From the NCBI GenBank assembly GCA_028023455.1, contig JAQFVV010012418.1, forward strand, positions 11,014,563 through 11,078,562: a stretch of DNA of 64,000 nucleotides, in the 5' to 3' direction. The notes beneath the pieces were generated by a model. The model made no database searches, was not told the origin of the DNA, and saw nothing but the letters and a program-made list of their open reading frames with translations. The translations under genes and the position numbers were made by a program. Shown here piece by piece: positions 11,511-23,876 of this stretch (position 1 is the stretch's first letter; every line of letters begins with the position of its first letter). Source of the stretch: Epiperipatus broadwayi. Its lineage: Eukaryota > Onychophora > Udeonychophora > Euonychophora > Peripatidae.

Positions 11511-13195
11511 TATTTAGAAATCAATATTTATACATCAATATTTTCCAGAAGGTCATATCCATCAATTCAATAAATATGATTTTTTTTTATCGACAAGAAA
11601 ATTATATATTTCAATTTTTAGTGTAAATTAATTTACAATTATATATCAACTTTTCACAGTTTGTTATTATGTCCTTTGTTTATTGAGCATTTATAATAAT
11701 GAAATATAAAATTAAAGAAATAACTTAAAAAATAACTGACAAATATTTTAGCAATTTTCTTTCCACCAGAAAGGATAAATTACTCTCAGGTTAGTAGTCA
11801 GTTGTCCATTGATGAGAATGTTAAAGCATTTTAAAATTAAATTCTAGAATCTAGATAACAATAGTTAGTTATTCATTTATAAGTTAATATTGGATCTCTA
11901 AATGATCTTGTTGGCTATCTGAAAAAAAGAATCTGACTCTACTTAGACATTTTCAGTTTTTCTCAGAACGTGAATATCAAGTAATTACCTACTAATGCAC
12001 TAACTTTATACTAAAATATTTTTAACAATATAGTACACGCACTAAATTAACATTGACAAGCCGAATTGTTAAAAATTTAATACAGGAACACGATTCCATG
12101 TACACATATAATTCTTTTTACGTGTAGATACAAACTAGATATATACTAAATACATTTACAAAATTAACCATATTCTAAATCTATCTTCTACCTAATTTCT
12201 ATTAAATGAAACACACAAATTTATTATATACCTGTGTCTATATATGTAATATATAGGGTATATGAGCACAGACTTTCACGTGACCCACCACTCTCCACAC
12301 TATCTCATAACACTGATACACTTGAACACATCTATTTTTATAAATGTTAACTCTTTCATTTAAATTAATTTATTTTCTCAGGTTAAACCTTTATAAAGCT
12401 GCTGATAATTTTATAAACAATTTCAGGAATATTATTTTTATTAATCCTCTTTTTCATATTATTTAATAAAAAAAAAAATGACGTCAACGTCTCTTGCATG
12501 CATTTTTCCTATTATCCAACAAATATCTATTTTTGTTTAACACTTTATAAAAAGAGATTTTTTTATTTTAATATTGTTATTTAAATTAACCGAAAAATTC
12601 TTTTTACAAAATAAAATATTCTTCATGAAATTATTTATGAAGCCCGTTAAGCTAAAATATTTATCAAAGTACGTGGAAGTCATATTTAACATTTAATTTT
12701 TTTTTACTAAATAAAAAGAAAAGGCTGATTATTATGAAGAATATTCAAGTAATTATTTATGAAATTCTATGCAGGTATATGATTGTTTAATTGGGAAAGA
12801 TGAATTATGTTTAAATGAAAGTGTTAAAATTTATAAAAGCAGATCAAGGATTAGTACCCTAATTTTCTTTGTAGATTCATGGGTGTGACACCAATCGTCA
12901 AATATTGATTGCTCAAGTAGAGATTGTCTTCTTCAAGAATAATAAAATAAAAAAAAGTCTTAGAACTTACAATTGAAATAAAGTATATATGTAGATGAAA
13001 TTAGAGTCATGTATTAAGTTTTTAATAGTTGGGCTAATCAAATTAATGTTAATTGGGTTTTTTTTAAAAAAATATTTATAATCAGTAGTTTAGCATTAAG
13101 CAGAATTAAATATTATGTGTACATTAAAAACCTCAAGTTATCATTCTTACACTTCAGATACATGTTATAGATTTGGATGAAAAATATCATCACTT
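11511..13195. other. AT-rich DNA with no supported feature
   Basis: Low-complexity AT-rich sequence; no coding, RNA or repeat call can be supported. Confidence 0.5.
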
Positions 13196-13199
13196 TTAA

Positions 13200-16100
13200 T
13201 GATTATAGATCCTCTGCAGGATGAAAGTCTTTCAAGTTTAATTGTTTCTCTGGTTCACCCAACTTTCTTATTTTATTCATCCATCTCACATGTAGTCTCT
13301 TTCTAGCTCTTTTACACTTTCTTGGAATTCACTTTAAGTTTTTAATTATCTATTACCATCTTGCAATATGTTCAGCTCAGCTCCATTTCAGTGTCTTAAC
13401 TACTTTAATAGTGTAGAAATCCCAGTTTGTTTTCTCACCCATATATTTCATTTTTGTTTCCTGCTGGTTATTTCTAACATACTTTTCCATATTTCATTGA
13501 GTGCCCTGAAGTGTTTGTATTGTTCTTCTGTTTTGGGTCCAAATGTCAGATCTATTAATAAGAACAATAAAATACATTTATTAAAAAAACTTTTCAAAAT
13601 CATAGGTATATTTTCTTTTAATATTAAGATATTTCTACTAAAAACACTCCATTCAAATTTAATGTGAATAATTTCATTCATTATGTTTCCTTCTGTATTA
13701 ATAATCTGGCCAAATTATTTGTATTTAATTTCTTTTAATTCATAAATACCAAACTTTATTTTCTTCTTTTGGAAACAGCCATTGAATATTGCTTTAGTAT
13801 TTTTAGCATTTATCTTTAATCAAACTTTCTTACTTTGAAACGGAAACATTATTTACAAAAAATAATTGTATTGTCTGTAAAATCTTGATGACTTAAATAA
13901 TCTCCATTTACTTTTTCTTTTAGGTTTCCAATTTTATTCTACAAAACACTTTTTAAAAAATTGCTGTAAACATTTAAGAAGATATGGAGCCATCGTATCA
14001 TACAAAAAAAAGATATGGAGCCGTCATGTCATACAGCTTTTTTTATTGTTAATCTTCTTAGCATCACATCTAATTCAGTGGTGCACAAATTGTAGGTCGT
14101 GACTCCTCAGGGGGTTGCATAAAAATTGTTGGTGTCTCAAAATTTTAAGAAACTACTGTTGGGTAATGATATGTTTTTTTGAAACAATTTAATTTTTTAA
14201 AATATATAAAAATAACACGAAAAAAATTGTTTTTGTATATATCATTATTTGGCTTTATAATTCTACTTTTTTTTTTCAAAAATTTTATTTCAAATAATGT
14301 ATGCTTAATATTATAATATTAAGAAATATAAGTTTATATATTAATTAAAACTACTATCATTTAATTATGAATATCTTTATATACTCGTATTTATAATTTA
14401 GGCATGATAAAGCAGAGAATGTTTCACAACTGTAAAAAAATGTGCACTACTGATCTAATGTAATCATTAGTGCTGCATTTTTATAAATGTTTTTTAGAAT
14501 ATGGCAATATCCTGGATCTATATATTGATGATCCAATGCTTTAGTTGCTAAAGTAATGCTTAGAATCAAATCCCTTTTTATAAACTACAAATCCCAAACA
14601 TAATGGCAACTTATATTTATTGGACCTTTGTATATGTTCGCTCAATACTTGGATATGATTCACTGTATTAAAACTACTTTTAAATTGAGCTTGTTCTTTT
14701 GGTTGGCTAAAATCCAAAGTTTTATGTAGACAATCTTAGCAAAAATATTGTAAAGAATTGATAAATCACTGATAAGTCTAAAATATTTAATATCTTTATA
14801 ATTCTTTTAAAAAATTAATATTAAATCTGATACATCTGTATCATTTAGACATTTGGTACATAACTTTGCCAACAGTTTTTCTATTTATTCACCAGCTTCT
14901 TTTAAGATATTGATTTTCTCTTTTTCATAAGCTTAATTACAGGTATCACTTCCTTATTTAAAATTCTGGGCAATTCAGAAATGTAGTAATTGTACAGAAT
15001 ACTTTTTTTGTTCTTCATTACTATATACTTTTTATAGAAATCTTTTATACATTTCCTGATGTCATTTCTCTTGTTATTAATAGTTCCATCTTTTTTTTAT
15101 TACAGAAATATGTTTCCCACTAAAACCAAGATGTTATTTTACACTTTTGAAATTTCACTTTTTTTTATACAGCTTTCCTTGCTAATTTAGAATTATATTT
15201 TTTATATCCTTAATAACTCTTTTTCTTACCATTTTACAAAATTCTACACATTCAACTCTTTTTTAGTGAATCACTTTTATATATTTTCATATTCTTACTT
15301 TTCTCCATAAATTGTTTTTCAGTAAAAATTTCACTGTAAAATAACTCCTTTTTTGTACCAGCAATGTTTGTTACAGTTTGTAATAATGCATCAGTTACTA
15401 TTCAAACAATACTCTAAAATCTGTTAATTTTATAAACTGATTTGCAAGTTTTAATTAAAATTCATTGGAATGTGTTGACGATTAGGACTATCAACCATAG
15501 TTACTATTTTTCTTAATAATTTTTGTTTCTCTAGTTTTGTATTAAAATGTACTTTAATTTCACTATTGATGATTATTTCCTGTGTTAAATTTTTTTGAAA
15601 CACACATTTTCTTTTAGTCAAAACATAATTAACTTTTGCTGTATCTTCATTTGGCTGCTTCCATATTTAGCTTTATTTAATGCTTTTATATAAAATAATC
15701 ATTATTATAAAGTTTTACTATTTCTGTGAAAACCACAAATCTGTTTCTCCTCTCATTTTGTCACCATAAGCAAATTTCCCAACAGCGCTTTCATCTTTCA
15801 ATCATTTATCAATACTAGCATTAAGGTCTCCCATGATAATTTTAAATATTGCTTGGTATTATGAAAGACCTTTTGCATATTTATATAAACATTGTCTATT
15901 GCAATGATAACTTGTTAGTGCATAAACCTCACCTATCTGCATTTGATATCTTCTATTTAGTTGAATGATTAATTGTGTCACTGTATCTGATACACTAATA
16001 ATTTCCACAATATTGGTCTACTAATTTTTTATTTATAATTACTTATACTCCACATTTTCTTCTAATATTTGTACTTTGTAACGCAGTCATATGTCCACTT

Positions 16101-16200
16101 TTATATCAAATGTCTCCTCATCTTTGATTTTTAATATGTATTTCAACTGAATCAATCTTGTTAACTAAAAAAAGTTAGCTCACAGAATCAGTCAAATATG
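13200..16200 (-). mobile_element. Degenerate APE-type LINE, endonuclease to C-terminus
   Basis: Read on the minus strand with many frameshifts and stops. The endonuclease domain appears first (MGDLNASIDK near 15820-15840, then DESAVGKFAYGDK near 15750-15800 and VNYVLTKRK near 15620), matching the GDFNAKIG and YIL(T)NRK region of APE endonucleases. Reverse transcriptase follows: SVIYQFFTIF near 14750, then NTVNHIQVLSEHIQ and LPLCLGFVVYKKGFDS near 14560-14650, corresponding to the finger/palm block before the catalytic Asp. Near 13450-13680, the stretch IMNEIIHIKFEWSVFSRN and NKCILLFLLIDLTFGPKTEE corresponds to the post-RT region of such LINEs. The C-terminal part (WMDE-like, about 13260-13320) ends near 13200. 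The element would nick target DNA and copy its RNA, but this copy is dead. Confidence 0.8.
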
Positions 16201-16309
16201 AGATATCTTTGTATGTGTGTATAAGCGTAGAAAATTTGACCATTGTAAATAAAATTACAATCGATATGTATATAAAACATTCTCAATGATTAACACACCA
16301 TATTTTTTA

Positions 16310-16954
16310 CTCATTTTCTTTTATAGAGGTTATATGAATATTTTTAAATCAATTATATTACTTTTAAAATTATATTTTTAAATTGATTTATATTATTTTA
16401 GTTGACATTTATGAAATTTTTAAATTTATACATTGTCAATGCTGATTCAAATAGTGAAATAAATAAATATAAGACCTTTCCAGTTATTAACATTATGTAA
16501 TACATTGTTAAGTAATTAAAATACTCTTGATCAAAGGCATTAGACAAAATATTTTAGAGTAAAACGTTTTGTCTAATGATTTTGATTGAAAGCAGTTCAT
16601 TTATTTAATAAACCAGTAGTTAAGTATATAATTTTAATGTATTATATAATATTAATCACTGGAAATGTTTTATATTTAAATATTTCACTATTTGAATCGG
16701 TATTGACAATGTGTAAATTGAAAAATTTCACAAATATCAATTAAAATAACAGTAATCAATTTAAAAATGTAGCTGCTTTAAAAGTAATATGATTGATTTA
16801 AAACTATTCATATTTTCTTTTCAAAGTGCTTCAGATAATCCTCTATAAAAGAAAATTTTTATTTTCTCTGAAAAACTTTGTCTTATTCTTTGGATTGAAA
16901 GTATTTAATTTACTTAATAAATCAGTACTTTGAGTATTGATCTTGATGTAATTG

Positions 16955-16955
<1 letters not shown>
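16310..16955. repeat. Long inverted repeat (foldback) with partial third copy
   Basis: The left arm, about 16310-16555, is the imperfect reverse complement of about 16560-16855. A shared segment is CTCTATAAAAGAAAA, and the centre is AGACAAAATATTTTAGAGTA with its complement. A diverged direct copy of part of the right arm (GATTGAAAG through the TTTAATTTACTTAATAAATC region) recurs at 16862-16955. No ORF. This looks like a MITE or foldback element rather than a gene. Confidence 0.7.
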
Positions 16956-16980
<25 letters not shown>

Positions 16981-16985
<5 letters not shown>

Positions 16986-18353
16986 CGTTTTCCGTTTTGC
17001 TAGGCCTTTACACGCTAATATAAATTGTGCGCGAGTTGATCAAGCTATGTCAAACAAGAAGAAAGTTGTATTTCTATTCTAAAAACATAGCTATATTTCC
17101 TGATCAACTCGGCCTATTAATAGTTGAGAATTATGCTATCGACAAAATCAGCTTTTAATTTATTTAATATGGGTGCCAGGACTTTTTATTCTAAAGAGTC
17201 TGCTGACTTCGTCATATAACAACTCACAAATAAAAAAAAATACTTTTAAACTAATAGGTATTGCATCATACCATAACGAGAATTATTTTTTTTAAGATTA
17301 TTATTCCTGGGCTTATTCAAACATATTGGCAAAGGTAAATTACATTTTGAAATCTTATTAAACTAATAATAAATTTAATAATAAAAAATAATAATTATTA
17401 TTAATAATGGACAAATGAAAATTGATATTAGAAATATTTTTTTTATTATAACAGATTAAAAATCTGTTTAAGTTAAAATGAGAATTCCTAATCAAGTAAA
17501 TTAGAGAGAACACATATTAATTCAAATATGACACAATCAATAAAATAAAATAATTAATTAAAAAGTTCTGGTATAAACAAAAATCTCTTGATCAGAAAAA
17601 ATGAAAGTCTCTATCAAGATTATTTTAAGACTTGTTTGCAAATGCTTAATTTTGTCACAATCAGGAATAAGTAGTCTTAACTTACCAGTAAGTTTTGTGA
17701 ATTCACGAAGGTTGTAGATAACTATGCATAGTTTTTTGGGGTTGAATTGAGCTCACGGCCTTTGATTATTAGTTGATCTTGGTGCTGGTTCCATAGGTTA
17801 GTCGTGTAAGCTTCTCTGGTGTCTATCGGTAATGATGTCAGCTAAAGCTCTGGTCTACTCTCGTATGAATAACTTTTTCATCATAGAGTGGTCTGGATTC
17901 TTTAATCCAAAACCAACCAAAAGAGTATCAGCTAAACCAAGATGTTCCTTCAACTGAATCCCTCCTTTTTATACTAGAGGTCCAGTTTTCATACTTCTGC
18001 ACATGCTAATATCATGGTGTTTTGTGTTTATAATCTTATACAGTCTTTATCATTTTTCAATTACTAAGTTTTCATTTTTTTTATCAAGTTTTTCGGCCAT
18101 GTTTAATTAGCTAAAATATTTTTCTTTTAGCTTATCTTTTTACTTGCTTTTGGAATTCTTTTGTTCTCTCCAATTCTACTTTTATTTCCAATTACGTAAA
18201 AAAAAATACGAAAGAAAAATTTAACTTTCATTGTACGTTATTTTTTTTTTAAAAAAATTATAGTCAAAAAAAATAATCTAAATTTACTTTTTTTTTTGTT
18301 TTAGCTTTTACCAAATGTCAATATATTTGCAACATATATAAATAAATGTTACA
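16981..18353 (-). repeat. Downstream (3') LTR of the minus-strand element
   Basis: 1373 bp, matching 19082-21202 apart from the roughly 749-bp extra segment in that copy. It holds a single TTAA (17117-17120) at the point where the other LTR has its insert, so it represents the empty site. Near one end, GAGTTGATCAAGCTATG (about 17032) is mirrored by CATAGCTATATTTCCTGATC (about 17087), a potential stem-loop kept in both LTRs. Confidence 0.85.
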
Positions 18354-19062
18354 ATACCACCAGTGCCAGGATATGAGAATAAAATAGGGGTTTACACTAA
18401 TTTTATTCTTAAGTTTTTAAATTCATATTCGTGTTTTTTTTGTAATAGCGTGCTGATATATTCCATAGACTCATTCAACAAGCGACATTCGGCTTTAACT
18501 CCCACTTTTAGGTCTAACACGGTGGGAATGGAAAATATTTCAACATTCATCTGTGTCCTTTCCGCTTAAGTGTAATAGTAACGATAAGAAGCCCAAGTTA
18601 TAAGCACTAACGAGCGTTGCTCATCGTTTTGAGTCTTACAGGCTCGTGGCAACTTGGTCCACCTTCCCCTTTATTGGGATCCCTGCTAGAAATAGTCTGA
18701 TGGGCATATAAAGGTGGTCTTATGTTAATATACTGTGTACTAGGACTCGGGTCTATGTTTTTCCCCTCTTCAATAACCGCCTACCCGGTCAAATACTTGT
18801 GACTTATGTCTACATCAGCCACAATTGTGTTTTATTTTAGACATATCAAAAAAAAATATACATACATTTTTTTCTTTCTGGAAGTCATATTAAAAAAATA
18901 TTTTTTATATTTTAATAATCAGGTTTTAATTAGTTAGTTAGTTTTTATTTATTTATTTTTTTTTAAATTACTATTTATTTTCCAGCTGTGAGTTTCTTTG
19001 GGTCATTGTTGTAATATTCTTTATCATTACAACTTATTTCAGGTTGTAGTTGTTAAATCAAA
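18354..19062 (-). other. Internal region of the LTR element, no ORF
   Basis: Read on the minus strand between the primer-binding site and the downstream LTR. GC content is higher at 18460-18800 (for example the GGCTCGTGGCAACTTGGTCC segment near 18641). No frame gives a recognisable Gag or Pol motif. It may contain the packaging signal of a nonautonomous element. No convincing polypurine tract was seen next to the downstream LTR. Confidence 0.55.
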
Positions 19063-19080
19063 GCCCAAGTTGGGTCACCA
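19063..19080 (-). other. Primer-binding site
   Basis: The minus strand reads TGGTGACCCAACTTGGGC directly after the end of the upstream LTR. It starts with TGG, the complement of a tRNA CCA tail. Its position fixes the element's polarity. The exact priming tRNA was not determined. Confidence 0.75.
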
Positions 19081-19081
19081 T

Positions 19082-21202
19082 TATAATGTTTTCCATTTTG
19101 CTAGGCCTCTACACGCTAATATAAATTGTGTGCAAGTTGATCAAGCTATGTCAAACAAGAAGAAAGTTGTAATTCTATTCTAAAAACATAGCTATATTTC
19201 CTGATCAACTCGGCCTATTAACCTTTTAACCGCTAATTATATTATTGGTTGTATGAGGTAAAAATCAAATCTTTTAATTGGCCAACTCACAAACTGAAGA
19301 CAAAGCCTATTGTTAAAACATATTCGCCTATAATATTAAATTCAACTCAGATACATTTATAAAAAGTATATTACTAATTTTTCAGCTTATGAAGAGAATG
19401 AAAGTTCTTTCAAAAATAAATTGCTATTTATTTATTCTAAAATATTCAATTTCGGCAACATAAAAGCTATAATATAAACAAAAAGGTCGACTTTTACGTT
19501 ATAGAAAAGTAAATATTTCTTTTAAATATTTCTTTAATATTTTTACTAAAATCTTCAATATTTTTCGAAAATAATTTTGTTTTTTTAGTTTTTTTTTTTT
19601 AAAACTAGTTTAATTTCTGAAATTATATTTTTTTAATACTTAAAATTGCATTCGAAATGAAAATCTCAGTGTTTTTCTTTATTTTTTTTGATCAGGCGGT
19701 TTCTTTGTTCTTTCCAGCCAATCAGAATGTCTTTTTCGGCTGAGAGCTCACTAACAACCAATTACAAACAATGTTCTTTCTTTGTTTAGGTTTAAATGCG
19801 TTTTTTTTATTTTTTACTTGTAAAATAAATCGAAAGAGGGCACCATCTTACAGAACTTTTAAAAACCTATTCAAAACCTATCAAACGAATTTTTTAGCAT
19901 AAGAACTGGCAGAGTTAGAGTGACGTCAGATGTCAACGAGGAGCTTCGTAAGAGACGGTTGAAGAATTAATAGTTGAGAATTATGCTATCAATGAAATCA
20001 GCTTTTAATTTATTTAATATGGGCACCAGGACTTTTTATTCTAAAGAGTCTGCTGACTTCATCATATAATGACTTGCAAATAAAAAAAAATACTTTTAAA
20101 CTAATAGGTATTGCATCATACCGTAACGAGAATTATTTTTTTTAAGATTATTATTCCTGGGCTTATTCAAACATATTGGCAAAGGTAAATTACATTTTTA
20201 AATCTTATTAAACTAATAATAAATTTAATAATAAAAATAATAATTATTATTAATAACAGACAAATGAAAATTGATATTAGAAATATTTTTTTTATTATAA
20301 CAGATTAAAAATCTGTTTAAGTTAAAATGAGAATTCCTAATCAAGTAAATTAGAGAGAACACATATTAATTCAAATATGAAACAATCAATAAAATAAAAT
20401 AATTAATTAAAAAGTTCTGGTATAAACAAAAGTCTCTTGTACAGAAAAAATGAAAGTCTCTATCGGGATTATTTTAAGACTTGTTTGCAAATGCTTAATT
20501 TTGTCACAATCAGGAATACGTAGTCTTAAATTACCGGTAAGTTTTGTGAATTCACGAAGGTTGTAGATAACTATGCATAGATTTTCGGTGTTGAATTGAG
20601 CTCACGGCCTTTGATTACTAGTTGATCTTGGTGCTTGTTCCATAGGCTAGTCACGTAAGCCTCTCTGGTGTCCATCGGTAATGATGTCAGCTAAAGCTCC
20701 AGTCTACTTTCGTATGAATAACTTTTTCATCGTAGAGTGGTCTGGATTCTTTAATCCAAAACCAACCAAAAGAATATCAGCTAAACCAAGATGTTCCTCC
20801 AACCGAATCCCTCCTTTTTATACTAGAGGTCCAGTTTTTGGACTTCTACGCATGCTAATATCATGGCGTTTTGTGTTTATAATCTTATACAGTCTTTATC
20901 ATTTTTCAATTACTAAGTTCTCATTTTTTTTATTAAGTTTTTTGGCTATGTTTAATTAGCTAAAATATTTTTCTTTTAGCTTATCTTTTTACTTGCTTTT
21001 GGAATTCTTTTATTCTCTCCAATTCTACTTTTATTTCCAATTACGTAAAAAAAAATACGAAAGAAAAATTTAACTTTCATTATACGTTATTTTTTTTTAA
21101 AAAAAAAATTATAGTCAAAAAAAATAATCTAAATTTACTTTTTTTTTTTTTAGCTTTTACCAAATGCTAATATATTTGCAACGTATATAAATAAACGTTA
21201 CT
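19082..21202 (-). repeat. Upstream (5') LTR carrying an insert
   Basis: Matches 16981-18353 on both sides of a roughly 745-bp segment (19222-19966) that is missing from the other LTR. Substitutions between the LTRs are sparse. Its outer end reads AGTAAC on the minus strand where the other copy reads TGTAAC. Confidence 0.85.
19222..19966. mobile_element. TTAA-flanked insert in the upstream LTR (piggyBac-like MITE candidate)
   Basis: The insert is flanked by TTAA on both sides (19218-19221 and 19967-19970), while the sister LTR has one TTAA at the same place, as expected of TTAA-specific integration. Its ends read CCTTTTAACCGC and, inverted, TTCTTCAACCGT, which share an imperfect AACCG terminal repeat. 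piggyBac elements are known for TTAA duplications and short terminal repeats. There is no transposase ORF. It contains a CCAATCAG box near 19718 and TGACGTCAG near 19921, so it may carry promoter-like sites. The alternative is a TTAA-microhomology deletion from the other LTR. Confidence 0.55.
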
Positions 21203-21920
21203 ATATAAACTAAAGAAAATATATAAATAAATCAAAACACAATAACAATTACTTGTCTGCTCATTGATTTTTATTAAAATTATAGCAAAATAACTTCCCT
21301 CAAAATTTTTAAAAATTATTTGCACATCTGATAATATAATAAATTGCTCTAGGTTAACAGTCTTTTGCAATCAATTAACTGGATATGCATTATGATAAAT
21401 ATCTTAGTTATTTTTTTTTATAAAAAAACAACAACGTGAAATTATTATTTTCATAAGAAATTTTACAAAAATAATTCATTAATTCCAAAACTATATATAT
21501 ATATATAGAGAAAGAAACAATTTTATATATATTACATTATTGTACTTAACAGTGAAGAGGATTTCGTTTTTACTGTAGTGCTAAAACGTGAGCTTTCTTT
21601 ATTTAAAGGGGGAGTGAGACTAGAGTAACATAGCTAAGGAACATTTCAATATTTTATACAGATTTAAGCTAGCAGTATGCATTGTTTGTATTTCTTATAT
21701 TTGAGTTTGAGGAGTAAAAATGACTGTTGTATAGTTTTTTTCTAAGTATATTTAAAATTAAACATGCAATGTAAGATCTTTGCATTCTTAGACTATGCTT
21801 CTTCACATGGTACATTTGTGAAAAACTTTCCACATCAAAACTTACTAGTCTGTCAGTTCTTTCAATTTTTATATTATTAATTCTACAAAGTGTCTAGAAT
21901 CTCTGAAAAAGTTCTGGGTC
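21203..21920. other. AT-rich DNA with no supported feature
   Basis: Between the LTR element and the Penelope-like fragments. A short TA tract lies near 21493-21505. No coding or RNA feature was recognised. Confidence 0.5.
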
Positions 21921-21923
21921 TTG

Positions 21924-22986
21924 TTATGTTAAAGAACTAAGAACTTTGAAAAGAAATCTTGCCAAAGTTTGATAAGATGGATTTTTAGAACTAACAATAA
22001 GACTTAATGGAACATGATACTTGTGACTTTTAGATAGACCATAAAGATGAGGATTTTTTTTGAAACTTGGTGTTAGTTTACTTTTTTCTGAATCACTCAA
22101 ATACCTGCAATGCTTTCTGAATAATGCTTGTAATTTTGTTTCTGTACTCAGTATCAGATTTTTTGCCACTTTTCAGTATTGGACTACTGGGAGAACTTCT
22201 TGTATTTTGTTGTCATAATCACTTGTTTTCATTTATTACAGTTCTTGCATTGCCTTTGTCAGCAGGGAGAATAATTACAGATGTATCTACTTTGACACAT
22301 TTAATTGCTTTCCTCTTATTATAGGATATGTTTGACTTCAATTTTGGTTGCTTGTCAAGTGTTCTTTTTATTTTTACGTATAATTCTGCTGCTTCTTATA
22401 AAGGAAATTTTTGTATGACTGCCATTATTTCTAATAAAAGGATATTAGTTGGTGTTATGGCAAAGTTTAATCATTTTTCTTATGTTACATGTTTAGAACA
22501 AATTTTTAACAGATGAAGCTGGTACATTCCTTGGTACATTATGACTTTTGATAAGCCCTTGTAGAAGTGCAAGTTTTTTCTTTTGGCATTCTTTTATTTT
22601 TCCATGTACTGCAAAATATGATTTTCTTTTTGCTTGAGAAACTATTGCAAAGTCTTTATCAGTAAGTTTACTTTTTAGAAAACATTCTATATTATTAATG
22701 GAATGCAACTTTGACACTTGGAAAACCTTTGAGCATTTATTCTTCCTCATAACAGAGCTTTACTTTTTCTCTGAATAATTTCCTCAGCTCTCTCAAAATG
22801 AATTGAATGTTTTATTAGCAAACCTTTAGGAACTATGCCTTCAGATTTATATTTACATAATAAAGTTAAATAATTTTCTACTTTGGCTATCATTAGGCAT
22901 ACTTTTTTATAATGTCTAAAGTTGATATCATATTTGGTACATACCAAATGCTTAATGTTTTTGTGAACGTTTGTGATGATGGTCAT
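21924..22986 (-). pseudogene. Penelope-like element, N-terminal and RT start
   Basis: Three minus-strand segments in order follow the N-terminal half of a PLE polymerase. 22747-22986 contains VPKGLLIKHSIHF, 22493-22750 contains the Lys-rich linker, and 21924-22169 contains PHLYGLSKSHKYHVPLSLIV and ARFLFKVLS. The last is the PLE equivalent of the conserved HLYGLPKIHK...PLRPIVS reverse transcriptase block. Frames break between segments and the catalytic YVDD part is missing, so this is a dead fragment. A PLE uses telomerase-related RT plus GIY-YIG nuclease for target-primed insertion. The C-terminal half of another copy lies just upstream on the same strand (23360-23850), which recalls the tandem arrangement usual for PLEs. 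Confidence 0.75.
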
Positions 22987-23359
22987 TTAGTTGTATTTAT
23001 ATATTGGACTATTTACATCATGAAATATAAATATTGAATGTCTTTAGAAAAATTTAACTTTATTTCAATATTCTAAATAGATTCAACTATTAGTAAAGAG
23101 CACACAGATTAGTATATGCCCAATTATTCAAGATATATTAGTCTACTCTCTTTGAACCTGGACCCTTAGATTCTTGAATATTGGACTTTAAGCTAATTCT
23201 CTAACTAACTCAGCAATCCTACTACAGGCAACAGACAGTAGAAATTTTATATACTTATCTATGAAATTTACTTCTGATTTTGCCACTTTTTCCTATCATG
23301 GTTTTCATACATTATGTATAGTCACACTAGGTTGTTTTATGTATGGGGTTGTTCACCAT

Positions 23360-23850
23360 TGTCATGTGAGTAGCTTTTTTAAATTTTTTTCTTTGTGTCT
23401 TTCCTTCTCTATCCAATATTTTTTATTTTCCCAATTGAACATATGCTCATTGTTACATACACGGTTTGTTACCTTAGACATATCTGTTTTCTCATTTTTA
23501 ATTATCAGTTTGTGTTTTTGAAATCACTTTTTAATGTGATGGCTGGTCTCACTAATATACATTTTCCACTTTGTCACAGTATTTCAAAGATGTAGTTTTT
23601 TTCTTTTCAGCATCAAAAATTTAGGCTTTGTAGATGTTAAAGTTCCTCGTAGTGTGATATGGGTCTGAAAAGCTGATCTGATGTTATACTGATTGCAAAT
23701 TTTTCTTAATTTGTCTGCTATTTGCGTATGTATGGATACACTATTGTACCAATAATTGATTTTTTTAATAGTTCTTTTTTGTCTATTTAAAGTATTTTTA
23801 ATATCAGCTGATGAATAATTTTTGTTCTATATAGAGCCTTTTTTTTTTCA
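23360..23850 (-). pseudogene. Penelope-like element, C-terminal linker and GIY-YIG remnant
   Basis: The minus strand translates discontinuously to INYWYNSVSIHTQIADKLRK, then RSAFQTHITLRGTL, then a MYISETSHHIKK segment (the YIGETGR-like block of GIY-YIG nucleases). Further on it gives NNEHMFNWENKKYWIEKE, matching the conserved H-x-F-x-W-x-N tail. Several stops and frame changes show decay. Its upstream end forms an inverted match with the plus-strand PLE fragment at 23877-24170. Confidence 0.7.
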
Positions 23851-23876
23851 AATCACTGTATCTGAATAAACTTCTT

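Larger units (their letters stand above)
16981..21202 (-). mobile_element. Nonautonomous LTR retrotransposon (minus strand)
   Basis: Two highly similar direct repeats (16981-18353 and 19082-21202) flank a 728-bp internal region without a coding ORF. On the minus strand the LTRs start with TGTAAC (AGTAAC in the upstream copy) and end in AACGTTATA, giving near-inverted termini. A primer-binding site lies immediately inside the upstream LTR (19063-19080). ATAT occurs on both outer sides and could be a 4-bp target duplication, though the left flank is a (TA)n run. The absence of gag and pol suggests a TRIM/LARD-like derivative dependent on a partner, or an internal deletion. Good LTR similarity makes it younger than the 4.9-kb element. 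Confidence 0.8.
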
